DNA of 57,897 nucleotides, taken from positions 1 through 57,897 of the forward strand of contig NZ_JADDRL010000059.1 in assembly GCF_021538895.1 (NCBI RefSeq), in the 5' to 3' direction. The notes beneath the pieces were generated by a model that was given only the letters and a program-made list of their open reading frames with translations, was not told the DNA's origin and made no database searches. Shown one piece after another: positions 8,648 through 16,572 of the stretch (positions within the stretch are counted from its first letter, which is position 1; each line of letters begins with the position of its first letter). The stretch is from Streptomyces olivochromogenes (GTDB taxonomy: Bacteria > Actinomycetota > Actinomycetes > Streptomycetales > Streptomycetaceae). A program made the position numbers and the translations under genes.

Positions 8648-9484
8648 TCAGGCTTCTTCCTCCGCCGGCGCCTCCCCGAACCGTGCGAGCGCCAGTGCTC
8701 CCGCCACCGCCACCGCGAACCCCAGCACAGCCAGCCAGGTGAACCCCTCCCGCGTCCGGTCGCCGAGCCAGATCACGCCGATCGCCGCCGGGCCGATCGT
8801 CTCGCCGATCACCAGGCCGGCCGTCGCCGTCGTCACCGCGCCGCGCTGCAGGGCGGAGGTCAGCAGAATGAAGGCGGCGCCGCCGCCGATCAGGAGGGCG
8901 TAGGCCGCCGGGTTGGTGAGCAGATCGGCCAACCGCCGCGAGTCGATCAGGCGGACCGAGACCTCCACGACCCCGAATCCGAAGCCCGCCCCCAGGCCCA
9001 GTACCAGCGCCCGCATACGCCCGGTCAGCCGCCCGCCCAGCAGAGCGAGCAGCAGCATGCCGACCGCAGTCGCGAGCATCGCCCACTTCAGGGCGTCCGA
9101 ACCCTCCTGCTCGCCCTCCGGCCCGGACGCCGCCCCCAGCATCGCGAGCCCGGCGCACACCACGCCCACCGCGCCCCACTCCGTGCCGCTCAGCCGCACC
9201 CGCAGCAGGCGCGCCGCGACCACCGCCGTCACCGCCAGACTCGACGCCAGTGCCGCGCTGACCGCGTAGATGGGAATCGAGCGCAGCGCGGCGATCTGGA
9301 ACAGGAAGCCAAGACCGTCCAGCGCAAGACCTGCCAGGTACCGCCATTGCCTGAGCGCCCGCAGCAGCAGTGCCGCCTCGCCGCCCCCGCCCGTACCGGC
9401 CTCCCGCGCCGCGATCGCCTGCAACACCGTCGCCGCACCGAAGCAGAGCGCCGCGGCCAGGGCACACACCATTCCGAAGAGCAC
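8648..9484 (-). CDS. DMT/EamA-family membrane transporter
   Basis: 278 aa with about ten hydrophobic segments and an internal two-fold repeat, each half resembling an EamA domain. N-terminal MLFGMVCALAAALCFGAATV is a typical first helix. The C-terminal half has GLVIGETIGPAAIGVIWLGD. The substrate is unknown; relatives export metabolites such as amino acids or nucleosides. The start is GTG. It faces away from the GntR gene to its right, with 192 bases between them holding a putative promoter region. Confidence 0.8.
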   Translation of the reverse strand: MLFGMVCALAAALCFGAATVLQAIAAREAGTGGGGEAALLLRALRQWRYLAGLALDGLGFLFQIAALRSIPIYAVSAALASSLAVTAVVAARLLRVRLSGTEWGAVGVVCAGLAMLGAASGPEGEQEGSDALKWAMLATAVGMLLLALLGGRLTGRMRALVLGLGAGFGFGVVEVSVRLIDSRRLADLLTNPAAYALLIGGGAAFILLTSALQRGAVTTATAGLVIGETIGPAAIGVIWLGDRTREGFTWLAVLGFAVAVAGALALARFGEAPAEEEA

Positions 9485-9653
9485 GAAGTGACTTTAGGCG
9501 AACAGGGAATCGCGGAGGCCTCCGCACCCGCTCTCATACCGATTGCGTGCACAGCCCGTCCGTCGGTCCCTCTGCACGGCAACGGATCCATCGGGGCGAC
9601 GAGTTCAGCGAGCACGGGCCCAGCCATCCCCGCGCCCTGTCCGGGTAAAGCGC

Positions 9654-9678
9654 ATGGTGCTATCTTCAGTAGCACCAT
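9654..9678. promoter_or_regulatory. Inverted-repeat operator across the GntR start codon
   Basis: Perfect 9-bp inverted repeat ATGGTGCTA - TCTTCAG - TAGCACCAT. The right arm ends on the AT of the GntR start codon (9677). The TATCTT inside it may serve as a -10 box. Placement over promoter and start is what an autorepressor of the YtrA subfamily would use. Confidence 0.6.
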
Positions 9679-10024
9679 GTTGCTGCGTTTGGACAAGAGA
9701 GACACCCGCCCGCTGCACGAGCAGGTGGCAGGGGCCATCCGGCGCGCCATCGCCGAGGGCGAGTGCCGGCCGGGAGACCGCCTGCCGTCGGCACGCGACC
9801 TCTCCGCGGCGCTGGACGTCAACGTCAACACCGTCCTCAGGGGGCTGCGCAGCCTCCGGGAGGACGGACTGCTGGAGTTCCGCAGAGGCCGGGGCGTGAC
9901 CGTGGCGGAAGGCGCAGACGAGCGCTCCGGACTTCTGAACCAGGTGTACGCGCTGGTGACCGAGGCGGCACGTCTGGGCTACAGCAGGACCGATCTCATC
10001 GAGATGATCAGGGGGATGGCGTGA
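9677..10024 (+). CDS. GntR-family transcriptional regulator, YtrA-like
   Basis: Short (115 aa) regulator: an N-terminal GntR winged helix (LDKRDTRPLHEQVAGAIR, then RLPSARDLSAALDVNVNTVL) and a brief C-terminal helical dimerisation segment of about 40 residues, the YtrA layout. A long open frame continues upstream to 8582, but that part is the antisense of the DMT gene. ATG at 9677 is chosen because the family's first residues follow immediately. The stop overlaps a GTG at 10021 (GTGA), so it is coupled to the DUF1648 gene. Probably autoregulated through the palindrome at its start. Confidence 0.88.
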   Translation: MLLRLDKRDTRPLHEQVAGAIRRAIAEGECRPGDRLPSARDLSAALDVNVNTVLRGLRSLREDGLLEFRRGRGVTVAEGADERSGLLNQVYALVTEAARLGYSRTDLIEMIRGMA

Positions 10025-11078
10025 ACGACGGCACAAGGACCGGGCGCGGTGCGCGCTGGGGTGCCGGACAGTGGGTACGGCCGGTCTGATCGCCGCCCTG
10101 CCCTGGGCCGCCCACGGGCGGCTGCCGGACCGCTTGGCCACCCACTGGGGGTCGGGGCAGGACACCCCGGACGGGTCCATGCCCCTCTGGGCGGCATCCC
10201 TCTTTCCGGCCCTGATCTGGCTGGCCCTGACCGCGATCGTGTTCGTGGCCCAGCGGCGGGCCGGAGACCCCGCGCGCGGCACGACGCGGGCGTGGACCGC
10301 CGCCGCCCTGCTGTCGGGGGGCATCCTCCTCGGCGGCGCGCAGGCGTCCGTCGTCCGCGCGAACCTGGATCACGCGGACTGGCACCAGGCCCGTCAGCCG
10401 ACGGCGTGGATCGTCGTGACGCTCGCGGGGGCGGCCGTCGCCGCCGGAGTCGTCGGATGGCTGGTGAACTCGCGCGTGGCGGTCTCGGCCGCGCCCGCCA
10501 CACAGGAGCCCTCCGGCCCGGTTCTGGAGATCCCGCGCGGGCAGCGCCTGGTGTGGTTCTCCCGCATCACCAATCCCTGGCTGCACCTGCTGGCGGCAGT
10601 GGCCGGCCTGGTGGCGGTGGCGGCCCTCGTCACTCTGGTCAGCGGCCTCGCGACCGCCGGCCCGTTGTGGGCGCTGCTCGCTCCGTTCGCGTTCACGTCC
10701 CTGGCCGTGGCCGGTTGCGCCACCGTGCAGGCACGCGCATCGGAGCGCGGCCTGGAAGTGGCGTTCGGGCCGCTCGGTTGGCCCGCCCGGCGCTGGCCGG
10801 CCGAGGACATCGAATCGGCCCGCGCCGAGAACCGCACCCCCGCACAGGTCGGGGGCTGGGGTTACCGGCTCCGTGGTCTCGGCACCACGGTCATGCTGCG
10901 GAGCGGAGAATGCCTCGTCATCCGGACCCGGGGAAAGGGCAGGGAATTCGCCGTCAGCATCGACGACGCGGAGCGTGGCGCGGCTCTTCTTAACGCGCTC
11001 AATATGACTCGCCCGTTCCTCCGCACGGCCACCGTGCTCCACGGTGCGGCACACACCATCCCAAAGACCACGAAGTGA
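10021..11078 (+). CDS. DUF1648-type membrane protein with an apparent frameshift near its start
   Basis: Membrane protein with the DUF1648 motif (LPDRLATHWG) and several hydrophobic segments; the companion-gene role with YtrA-type GntR regulators is family knowledge. The continuous frame begins at GTG 10071 (335 aa), but that start has no convincing ribosome site. The GTG at 10021 overlaps the GntR stop as GTGA and reads MNDGTRTGRGARWGAGQWV, then hits TGA in frame at about 10089. Moving forward one frame near 10073-10075 joins it to TAGLIAALPW and the rest. This suggests a single-base deletion in the genome or a sequence error, with 10021 as the ancestral start. The alternative is genuine initiation at 10071. 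Confidence 0.75.
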
Positions 11079-11134
11079 CATCGGGGGAGAGGGCGATCCG
11101 GTGACCCGCCTCGGTGGCCGCTCTTACCGTTCTC

Positions 11135-11140
11135 TAGGCT
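11135..11140 (+). promoter_or_regulatory. Candidate -10 box (TAGGCT) for the lipoprotein/ATP-grasp operon
   Basis: TAGGCT matches the common Streptomyces housekeeping -10 (TAGNNT) and lies 41 bases before the lipoprotein start in an otherwise gene-free gap. No good -35 is visible at 17-18 bases upstream. Confidence 0.35.
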
Positions 11141-11180
11141 GACCGCCGAAAACAGGCCAGCCAACGGGGGAGACACCAGC

Positions 11181-11534
11181 ATGGACACCGCACGCCGACG
11201 CCTTCGCTCGGGAACCGTTCTGCTCGGCGGGATGGGCCTGCTCGCCACCGCCCTGACCGCCTGCTCCTCCGCCCCGGACAAGCGCTGCGTCGACCGCGAC
11301 AGCTACCGGCTGGCCAAGGGCTACAAGATCGTCTCCGACAAGAACTGCAAGTCCACCAAGGCCTTCGCCGACGGCGCCTGGTACTACGGCGGCAAGAAGA
11401 AGGGCTCCTGGGCGAGCGGCGGCTCCTTCACCAAGCCGAGCAAGGGCTCCGGCTCGCATTCCAGCTCGGGCGGCTCGCACGGCGGCGTCCACCGTGGCGG
11501 CTTCGGCGGCGGCCACGGCAGCTCCGGCGGCTGA
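11181..11534 (+). CDS. Small Gly/Ser/His-rich lipoprotein
   Basis: 117 aa. A twin-Arg-containing N-terminus, hydrophobic helix and lipobox LTAC (Cys about residue 28) predict a secreted lipoprotein. The mature part has two further Cys (KRCVDRD and KNCKST) and an aromatic DGAWYYGG, then a low-complexity C-terminus rich in Gly, Ser and His. It precedes the ATP-grasp gene by 14 bases. Enterobacteria pair a lipoprotein (YgiB) with the ATP-grasp YgiC; I infer a functionally similar pair here although the sequences are not obviously alike. GGGGGAG upstream supports the ATG at 11181. Confidence 0.75.
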   Translation: MDTARRRLRSGTVLLGGMGLLATALTACSSAPDKRCVDRDSYRLAKGYKIVSDKNCKSTKAFADGAWYYGGKKKGSWASGGSFTKPSKGSGSHSSSGGSHGGVHRGGFGGGHGSSGG

Positions 11535-11548
11535 CGAGGAATCGTCCC

Positions 11549-12760
11549 ATGGAACGCCGTACGACCACCCCCCGCCCCGGCTGGCAGCAGACCGTCGAGG
11601 AACAGGGGCTGATCTACCCCCTCACCCGCCAGCCGGACGGCTCGCTACGCCCGTACTGGGACGAGAGCGCCTACTACGTGTTCACGCTCGACGAGGTCGA
11701 GGCGTTGGAGGAGGTCGTCGAGGAACTGCACCGCATGTGCCTGGCGGCCGCCGAGCACATCGTGGCCGAGGGCCGCTTCGCCGACCTCGGCATCACCGAC
11801 CCGCGCGTCGCCCAGGTCGTCGCCGAGGCGTGGCGGCGCCGCGCCGAACTCCCCTCCGTCTACGGCCGCTTCGACCTCCGCTACGACGGCACGGGCCCGG
11901 CGAAGCTCCTGGAGTACAACGCCGACACCCCCACCTCCCTGGTCGAGGCCGCCTCACCGCAGTGGTTCTGGATGGAGGAGCGCTTCCCGGGCGCCGACCA
12001 GTGGAACTCCCTCCACGAACGGCTGGTGGCCGCCTGGAAGAGCCAGGCCGCCCTCCTGCCGCCCGGGAGCCCGCTGTACTTCGCGCACTCCTCGGAGGAC
12101 GAGCTGGGCGAGGACCTGATGACGGTCGCCTATCTCAAGGAGACCGCCGAACAGGCCGGCCTGGACACCGAGTGGATCTCCATGGAGGAGATCGGCTGGG
12201 ACCCGCTGTCCGGCCGCTTCGTCGACAACCACCTGCGCTTCATCCGCAGTTGCTTCAAGCTCTACCCCTGGGAGTGGCTCACCACCGACGCCTTCGCGGG
12301 CCACGTCCTCGACACGCTCGACAACGGCGGCGGCACCGGCAGCACCCTGTGGATCGAACCCGCCTGGAAGATGCTGCTGAGCAACAAGGCCCTCCTGGCG
12401 ATCCTCTGGGAGCTGTACCCCGGCCACCCCAACCTGCTGCCCTCCTACCTCGACGGCCCGCGCGAACTCGCCACCACCACCGGCTACGTCGCCAAGCCCC
12501 TCCTGGGCCGCGAGGGCGCCGGCGTCACCGTCCACGAACCCGGCGCGCCCGCCGCCCCGCGCGACGAACCCTGCTGCTACCAGCAGCTGGCCCCGCTCCC
12601 CGTCCTGGGGGTCCCCCCAGGCGATAGCTCTGGGGGAGGCAACCACGTCGTCCTCGGCGCCTGGGTCGTCCACGGCGAGTCCGCCGGCCTCGGCATCCGC
12701 GAGTCCTCGGGCCTGATCACGGACGAGTACGCCCGCTTCCTGCCCCACGTGATTCTCTAA
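11549..12760 (+). CDS. Glutathionylspermidine synthase-family ATP-grasp ligase with palindromic-repeat insertion
   Basis: 403-aa YgiC/GspS C-terminal-type ATP-grasp enzyme, expected to make an amide bond; the substrate is unknown, and Streptomyces does not make glutathionylspermidine. Family stretches: RFDLRYDGTGPAKLLEYNADTP (split), SPQWFWMEE, LWELYPGHPNLLPSY, KPLLGREGAGV and a C-terminus GLGIRESSGLITDEY-ARFLPH. At about residues 350-363 a 13-residue insert (VLGVPPGDSSGGG) from a palindromic element separates APLP from NHVVLGAWVV, a loop between two strands, and stays in frame. GAGGAA precedes the ATG. The final four bases overlap the convergent aminotransferase gene. Confidence 0.85.
   Translation: MERRTTTPRPGWQQTVEEQGLIYPLTRQPDGSLRPYWDESAYYVFTLDEVEALEEVVEELHRMCLAAAEHIVAEGRFADLGITDPRVAQVVAEAWRRRAELPSVYGRFDLRYDGTGPAKLLEYNADTPTSLVEAASPQWFWMEERFPGADQWNSLHERLVAAWKSQAALLPPGSPLYFAHSSEDELGEDLMTVAYLKETAEQAGLDTEWISMEEIGWDPLSGRFVDNHLRFIRSCFKLYPWEWLTTDAFAGHVLDTLDNGGGTGSTLWIEPAWKMLLSNKALLAILWELYPGHPNLLPSYLDGPRELATTTGYVAKPLLGREGAGVTVHEPGAPAAPRDEPCCYQQLAPLPVLGVPPGDSSGGGNHVVLGAWVVHGESAGLGIRESSGLITDEYARFLPHVIL
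12604..12640 (+). repeat. Dispersed palindromic repeat, copy 2 (inside ATP-grasp gene)
   Basis: Reads CCTGGGGGTCCCCCCAGG, then a core GCGATAGCT, then CTGGGGGAGG. CCCCCAG can pair with either the upstream or the downstream CTGGGGG. It adds codons without shifting the frame of the host gene. Confidence 0.8.
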
Positions 12761-13962
12761 GTCGCCAGCACCGCGCGGAGCTGGTCGAGGCCCCAGTCCA
12801 GGTCCTCCTTGGTGATCACCAGGGGCGGGGCGATCCGGATCGTGGAGCCGTGCGTGTCCTTCACCAGGACACGCCGGTCCATGAGCCGCTCCGAGACCTG
12901 CCGCCCCGTACCGAGCCGCCGGTCGATGTCGACCCCGGCCCACAGCCCGCGCCCCCGCACCTGCGTCACCTTCCCGGCGCTGAGCAGCCCGCCCAGCTCC
13001 CGGTGCAGATGCTCGCCCAGCTCCGCCGACCGCGCCTGGTACTCGCCGGAGCGCAGCATCGCGATCACCTCCAGCGCCACCGCGCAGGCCAGGGGGTTCC
13101 CGCCGAACGTCGACCCGTGCTCGCCCGGCCCGAACACGCCCAGCACCGCCGCACTCGACACCACCGCCGACACCGGCACGATCCCGCCGCCCAGCGCCTT
13201 GCCCAGCACGTACGCGTCCGGCACGACCCCCTCGTGCTCACAGGCGAAGGTCCGCCCGGTCCGGCCCAATCCCGACTGGATCTCGTCGGCGATGAAGAGG
13301 ACGTTCCGCTCCCTCGTCAGCTCCCGGACCGCCCGCAGATAGCCGGCCGGCGGAACGATCACCCCCGCCTCGCCCTGGATCGGCTCCAGCAGCACCGCCA
13401 CCGTGTTCTCGGTGAGCGCCTCCCGCATCGCGGTCAGGTCCCCGTACGGCACGATCTCGAAGCCCGGCGTGTACGGCCCGAAGTCCGCCCGCGCCTCGGG
13501 ATCCGTGGAGAAGCTGATCACCGTCGTCGTCCGGCCGTGGAAGTTGCCGCCCGCGACCACGATCTTCGCCATCTCCGCGGGCACCCGCTTCACCCGGTAG
13601 CCCCACTTGCGGGCCGTCTTCACCGCCGTCTCCACCGCCTCCACCCCGGTGTTCATCGGCAGCACCATCTCCATCCCGCACAGCTCCGCCAGCTCCGTGC
13701 AGAACGCGGCGAACCGGTCGTGGTGGAAGGCCCGCGAGGTGAGCGTCACCCGGTCCAGCTGCGCCCTGGCCGCCGCCACCAGCCGCCGGTGGCCGTGCCC
13801 GAAGTTCAGCGCGGAGTAACCGGCCAGCAGGTCGAGGTAGCGCCGGCCCTCGACATCCGTCATCCAGGCCCCGTCCGCGGTGGCCACGACCACCGGCAAC
13901 GGGTGGTAGTTGTGCGCACTGTGGGCGTCGGCGGCGGCGATGAGCGTCTCCGTCGTGGTCAC
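12757..13962 (-). CDS. rocD: Ornithine--oxo-acid aminotransferase
   Basis: 401-aa class-III PLP aminotransferase converting ornithine and 2-oxoglutarate to glutamate semialdehyde and glutamate. Recognised by NYHPLPVV near the N-terminus, LDLLAGYSALNFGHGH, LTSRAFHHDRF, MNTGVEAVETA(V), GNFHGRTT, the cofactor Asp in IADEIQSGLGRTG and the Schiff-base Lys in VLGKALGGG. Length is that of bacterial RocD. The assignment over acetylornithine aminotransferase rests on the N-terminal NYHPLP motif. It starts ATG at 13962; its stop overlaps the 3' end of the ATP-grasp gene by four bases. No arginine-catabolism partner lies beside it. Confidence 0.92.
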   Translation of the reverse strand: MTTTETLIAAADAHSAHNYHPLPVVVATADGAWMTDVEGRRYLDLLAGYSALNFGHGHRRLVAAARAQLDRVTLTSRAFHHDRFAAFCTELAELCGMEMVLPMNTGVEAVETAVKTARKWGYRVKRVPAEMAKIVVAGGNFHGRTTTVISFSTDPEARADFGPYTPGFEIVPYGDLTAMREALTENTVAVLLEPIQGEAGVIVPPAGYLRAVRELTRERNVLFIADEIQSGLGRTGRTFACEHEGVVPDAYVLGKALGGGIVPVSAVVSSAAVLGVFGPGEHGSTFGGNPLACAVALEVIAMLRSGEYQARSAELGEHLHRELGGLLSAGKVTQVRGRGLWAGVDIDRRLGTGRQVSERLMDRRVLVKDTHGSTIRIAPPLVITKEDLDWGLDQLRAVLAT

Positions 13963-14056
13963 GGGAACTCCAGAGGGCCGAAGAGTCGAGGTTCATCCCC
14001 CTTCCTATCCCTGCTCGGATGGTGGACGCGGGAACTACACCGTGCGACGCGCCCGG

Positions 14057-14062
14057 TAGGCT
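14057..14062 (+). promoter_or_regulatory. Candidate -10 box (TAGGCT) of glyA
   Basis: TAGGCT lies seven to eight bases before the first base of the ZTP riboswitch core, the distance expected between a -10 box and a start site that begins the aptamer. No consensus -35 can be seen. Confidence 0.5.
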
Positions 14063-14069
14063 GATCAAC

Positions 14070-14147
14070 GGGCCGTGACTGGCGCGCTGGGATGGGACGG
14101 ACCATCAGGGAGCGGCCCGAGCGCGAAAGAGTGCCGTGCGCCTGGGC
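14070..14147 (+). ncRNA. ZTP (pfl) riboswitch upstream of glyA
   Basis: The leader contains both conserved halves of the ZTP/ZMP aptamer. GGGCCGTGACTGGCG at 14070-14084 pairs its GGGCC with the GGCCC that follows CCATCAGGGAGC at 14102-14118. After a variable linker the second domain GTGCGCCTGGGC follows at about 14136-14147. ZTP riboswitches sense the purine intermediate ZMP/ZTP and commonly precede folate and glycine genes including glyA. Only about 38 bases separate it from the start codon, so control of translation is as likely as control of termination. Confidence 0.88.
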
Positions 14148-14185
14148 CGAACCGAGTACGCCGAACGTCACGTCCGGAGGTCCCG

Positions 14186-15640
14186 ATGCCTGAGAATTCC
14201 GCACCGCTTTCCCCTGAGTCCACGGCCTTCCGCGCCGCCCTCGACGTGATCCGCGCCGTGGAGCCCCGCGTGGCCGACGCCATCGGCCAGGAGGTCGCCG
14301 ACCAGCGCGAGATGCTCAAGCTGATCGCCTCCGAGAACTACGCCTCCCCGGCCACCCTGCTCACGATGGGCAACTGGTTCAGCGACAAGTACGCCGAGGG
14401 CACGGTCGGCCGCCGCTTCTACGCCGGCTGCCGCAACGTCGACACCGTCGAGTCCCTCGCCGCCGAGCACGCCAAGGAGCTCTTCGGCGCCCGCCACGCC
14501 TACGTCCAGCCGCACTCCGGCATCGACGCCAACCTCGTCGCCTTCTGGGCCGTCCTCGCCCAGCGCGTCGAGGCCCCCGCCCTGGAGAAGGCAGGCGTCC
14601 GCCAGGTCAACGACCTCTCCGAGGCCGACTGGGCCGAGCTCCGCCAGGCCTTCGGCAACCAGCGCATGCTCGGCATGTCCCTGGACGCCGGCGGCCACCT
14701 CACCCACGGCTTCCGCCCGAACATCTCCGGCAAGATGTTCGACCAGCGCTCGTACGGCACCGACCCGGCCACCGGCCTGATCGACTACGAGGCCCTGCGC
14801 GCCTCCGCCCGCGAGTTCAAGCCGCTGATCATCGTCGCCGGGTACTCCGCCTACCCCCGTCTGGTGAACTTCCGGATCATGCGCGAGATCGCCGACGAGG
14901 TCGGCGCCACGCTCATGGTCGACATGGCCCACTTCGCGGGCCTGGTCGCGGGCAAGGTCCTGACCGGCGACTTCGACCCGGTCCCGCACGCCCAGATCGT
15001 CACCACGACCACCCACAAGTCGCTGCGCGGCCCGCGCGGCGGCATGGTCCTGTGCGACGACTCGCTCAAGGACCAGGTCGACCGCGGCTGCCCGATGGTC
15101 CTCGGCGGTCCGCTCCCGCACGTCATGGCCGCCAAGGCCGTCGCCCTCGCCGAGGCCCGGCAGCCCTCGTTCCAGGACTACGCCCAGCGGATCGTCGACA
15201 ACTCCCGCGCGCTGGCCGAGGGCCTGATGCGCCGGGGCGCCACCCTCGTCACCGGCGGCACCGACAACCACCTCAACCTGATCGACGTCGCCACCTCCTA
15301 CGGCCTCACCGGCCGCCAGGCCGAGGCCGCCCTCCTCGACTCCGGCATCGTCACCAACCGCAACGCCATCCCGGCCGACCCGAACGGCGCCTGGTACACC
15401 TCCGGCATCCGCATCGGCACCCCCGCCCTGACCACCCGTGGCCTGGGCACCGCCGAGATGGACGAGGTCGCCGGCCTCATCGACCGCGTGCTGACCACCA
15501 CCGAGCCCGGCGTCACCGGCAAGGGCACGCCGTCCAAGGCCCAGCACGTCCTCGACCCGAAGATCGCGGACGAGATCTCCCGCCGGGCCACCGACCTCGT
15601 CGCCGGTTTCCCGCTGTACCCGGAGATCGACCTGGGCTGA
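14186..15640 (+). CDS. glyA: Serine hydroxymethyltransferase
   Basis: 484-aa PLP enzyme interconverting serine plus tetrahydrofolate and glycine plus 5,10-methylene-THF. Diagnostic stretches: KLIASENYASPA, TVGRRFYAGC, HAYVQPHSGIDAN, DMAHFAGLVAG and the PLP-Lys motif VTTTTHKSLRGPRGG. ATG at 14186 has GGAGG at 14176-14180; the longer upstream frame runs through the riboswitch and is rejected. Longer than the E. coli enzyme (about 417 aa) because of an internal insertion around residues 120-180, typical of the actinobacterial long form. Regulated through the upstream ZTP riboswitch. Confidence 0.97.
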   Translation: MPENSAPLSPESTAFRAALDVIRAVEPRVADAIGQEVADQREMLKLIASENYASPATLLTMGNWFSDKYAEGTVGRRFYAGCRNVDTVESLAAEHAKELFGARHAYVQPHSGIDANLVAFWAVLAQRVEAPALEKAGVRQVNDLSEADWAELRQAFGNQRMLGMSLDAGGHLTHGFRPNISGKMFDQRSYGTDPATGLIDYEALRASAREFKPLIIVAGYSAYPRLVNFRIMREIADEVGATLMVDMAHFAGLVAGKVLTGDFDPVPHAQIVTTTTHKSLRGPRGGMVLCDDSLKDQVDRGCPMVLGGPLPHVMAAKAVALAEARQPSFQDYAQRIVDNSRALAEGLMRRGATLVTGGTDNHLNLIDVATSYGLTGRQAEAALLDSGIVTNRNAIPADPNGAWYTSGIRIGTPALTTRGLGTAEMDEVAGLIDRVLTTTEPGVTGKGTPSKAQHVLDPKIADEISRRATDLVAGFPLYPEIDLG

Positions 15641-15665
15641 CGGCCCCCGCGGGGAGCGGCCGTCA
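15638..15665. terminator. Bidirectional terminator containing both stop codons
   Basis: TGACGGCC and GGCCGTCA form a perfect 8-bp stem around a GC-rich 12-base loop. The left arm begins with the glyA stop codon; the right arm, read on the minus strand, begins with the stop codon of the convergent gene. Confidence 0.6.
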
Positions 15666-16409
15666 CCGATCCAGATCGATCAGCTCCTGTCGTGGTTCGT
15701 CCCGCGGCGGTCCGGCCTCGCGCCGGGCCGCCGCGCGGCGTATCAGCAGGGTCCCGGCGACCCCGGCGGCCAGTCCGGACACCGCCCACCAGGCGCCATC
15801 CGCCGTACGGTCCCACCCGGAGGCACCGGAGCCGGTTCCGGTGTCGGCTCCCGGGCCCGGCCCCGGAGCCCCGTCCGCCGCGACCAGCCCCGACCGTTCC
15901 AGCTGCCGGAACACCCTGCGTGACGCCCGATGCCAGCGGATGTCGTCGTCCGCCACGTCCGGCGCCGGATCCGAGCGCACCCACGGGGTCCCGTCGGCCG
16001 CGAGAAGCAGCTGGTCGAGCCGCTCCATGGCCACGTCGCCGCCGGGCGGCCGGCTCGTCCGGGGCCAGCCGCCGACGCCGGTCAGCCCCCAGAGCACGGT
16101 GACCCGCGGTGCCGGATACCGTCCCTGCGCCCAGGCCGGCGGCACCCGCTCCGTCCCCGTGTAGGTCGGCTCCATCAGCTGCCACAGGCGCGCGAAGCCG
16201 GGCTCCCCGGAGTGCAGCGTCGTGGACCGTCCGGAGCCGCCGGTGACGAGCACGGCCATGTCGGGAAGATCGGCGCTCACCCCCGGATCGTCGGCCGCGG
16301 CGCCCGCCGACCAGGCCCCGGGCGCCGCCGTCCCGCCCAGTGCCAGGGCCACCGCCGTCAGGGCCACCAGCCGTAACCGCGTCCGTCCGCTCGGCTTCCG
16401 CACCGCCAT
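15663..16409 (-). CDS. Secreted, C-terminally anchored protein of unknown function
   Basis: 248 aa. A basic N-terminus (MAVRKPSGRTRLRL) and hydrophobic stretch ending near AAPGAWSAGAAA look like a cleavable signal peptide. A C-terminal hydrophobic helix (AWWAVSGLAAGVAGTLLI) with positively charged tail suggests a type-I membrane anchor, so the middle 180 residues face outside. A Gly/Pro/Thr-rich linker precedes the anchor. No catalytic motif was recognised. ATG at 16409 is preferred over the frame's earlier start (16478) because GGGAGG precedes it. Divergent from trpS. Confidence 0.7.
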   Translation of the reverse strand: MAVRKPSGRTRLRLVALTAVALALGGTAAPGAWSAGAAADDPGVSADLPDMAVLVTGGSGRSTTLHSGEPGFARLWQLMEPTYTGTERVPPAWAQGRYPAPRVTVLWGLTGVGGWPRTSRPPGGDVAMERLDQLLLAADGTPWVRSDPAPDVADDDIRWHRASRRVFRQLERSGLVAADGAPGPGPGADTGTGSGASGWDRTADGAWWAVSGLAAGVAGTLLIRRAAARREAGPPRDEPRQELIDLDR

Positions 16410-16572
16410 GCGCCGCCGCCTCCCGCCCCGAGAAGGTGCGTCGGCGCCCGGCCGTACGCACTGTGTTTCTCGTCTCATCGGCGGCGATCGACCGGGTCGT
16501 TACAGGTCCGGGGAGGGATCGGTCCGTACCTGTTTCCGACCGGTACCGGATTGGCCCCCCATACCTGAGAGA

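Noticed and set aside
8582..9676. 365-codon upstream extension of the YtrA-like GntR frame
   Set aside because: It is antisense to the DMT transporter; the regulator family starts exactly at 9677.
16410..16572. T-box or leader-peptide attenuator before trpS
   Set aside because: No Trp-codon run, T-box sequence or antiterminator pairing could be seen in the gap.
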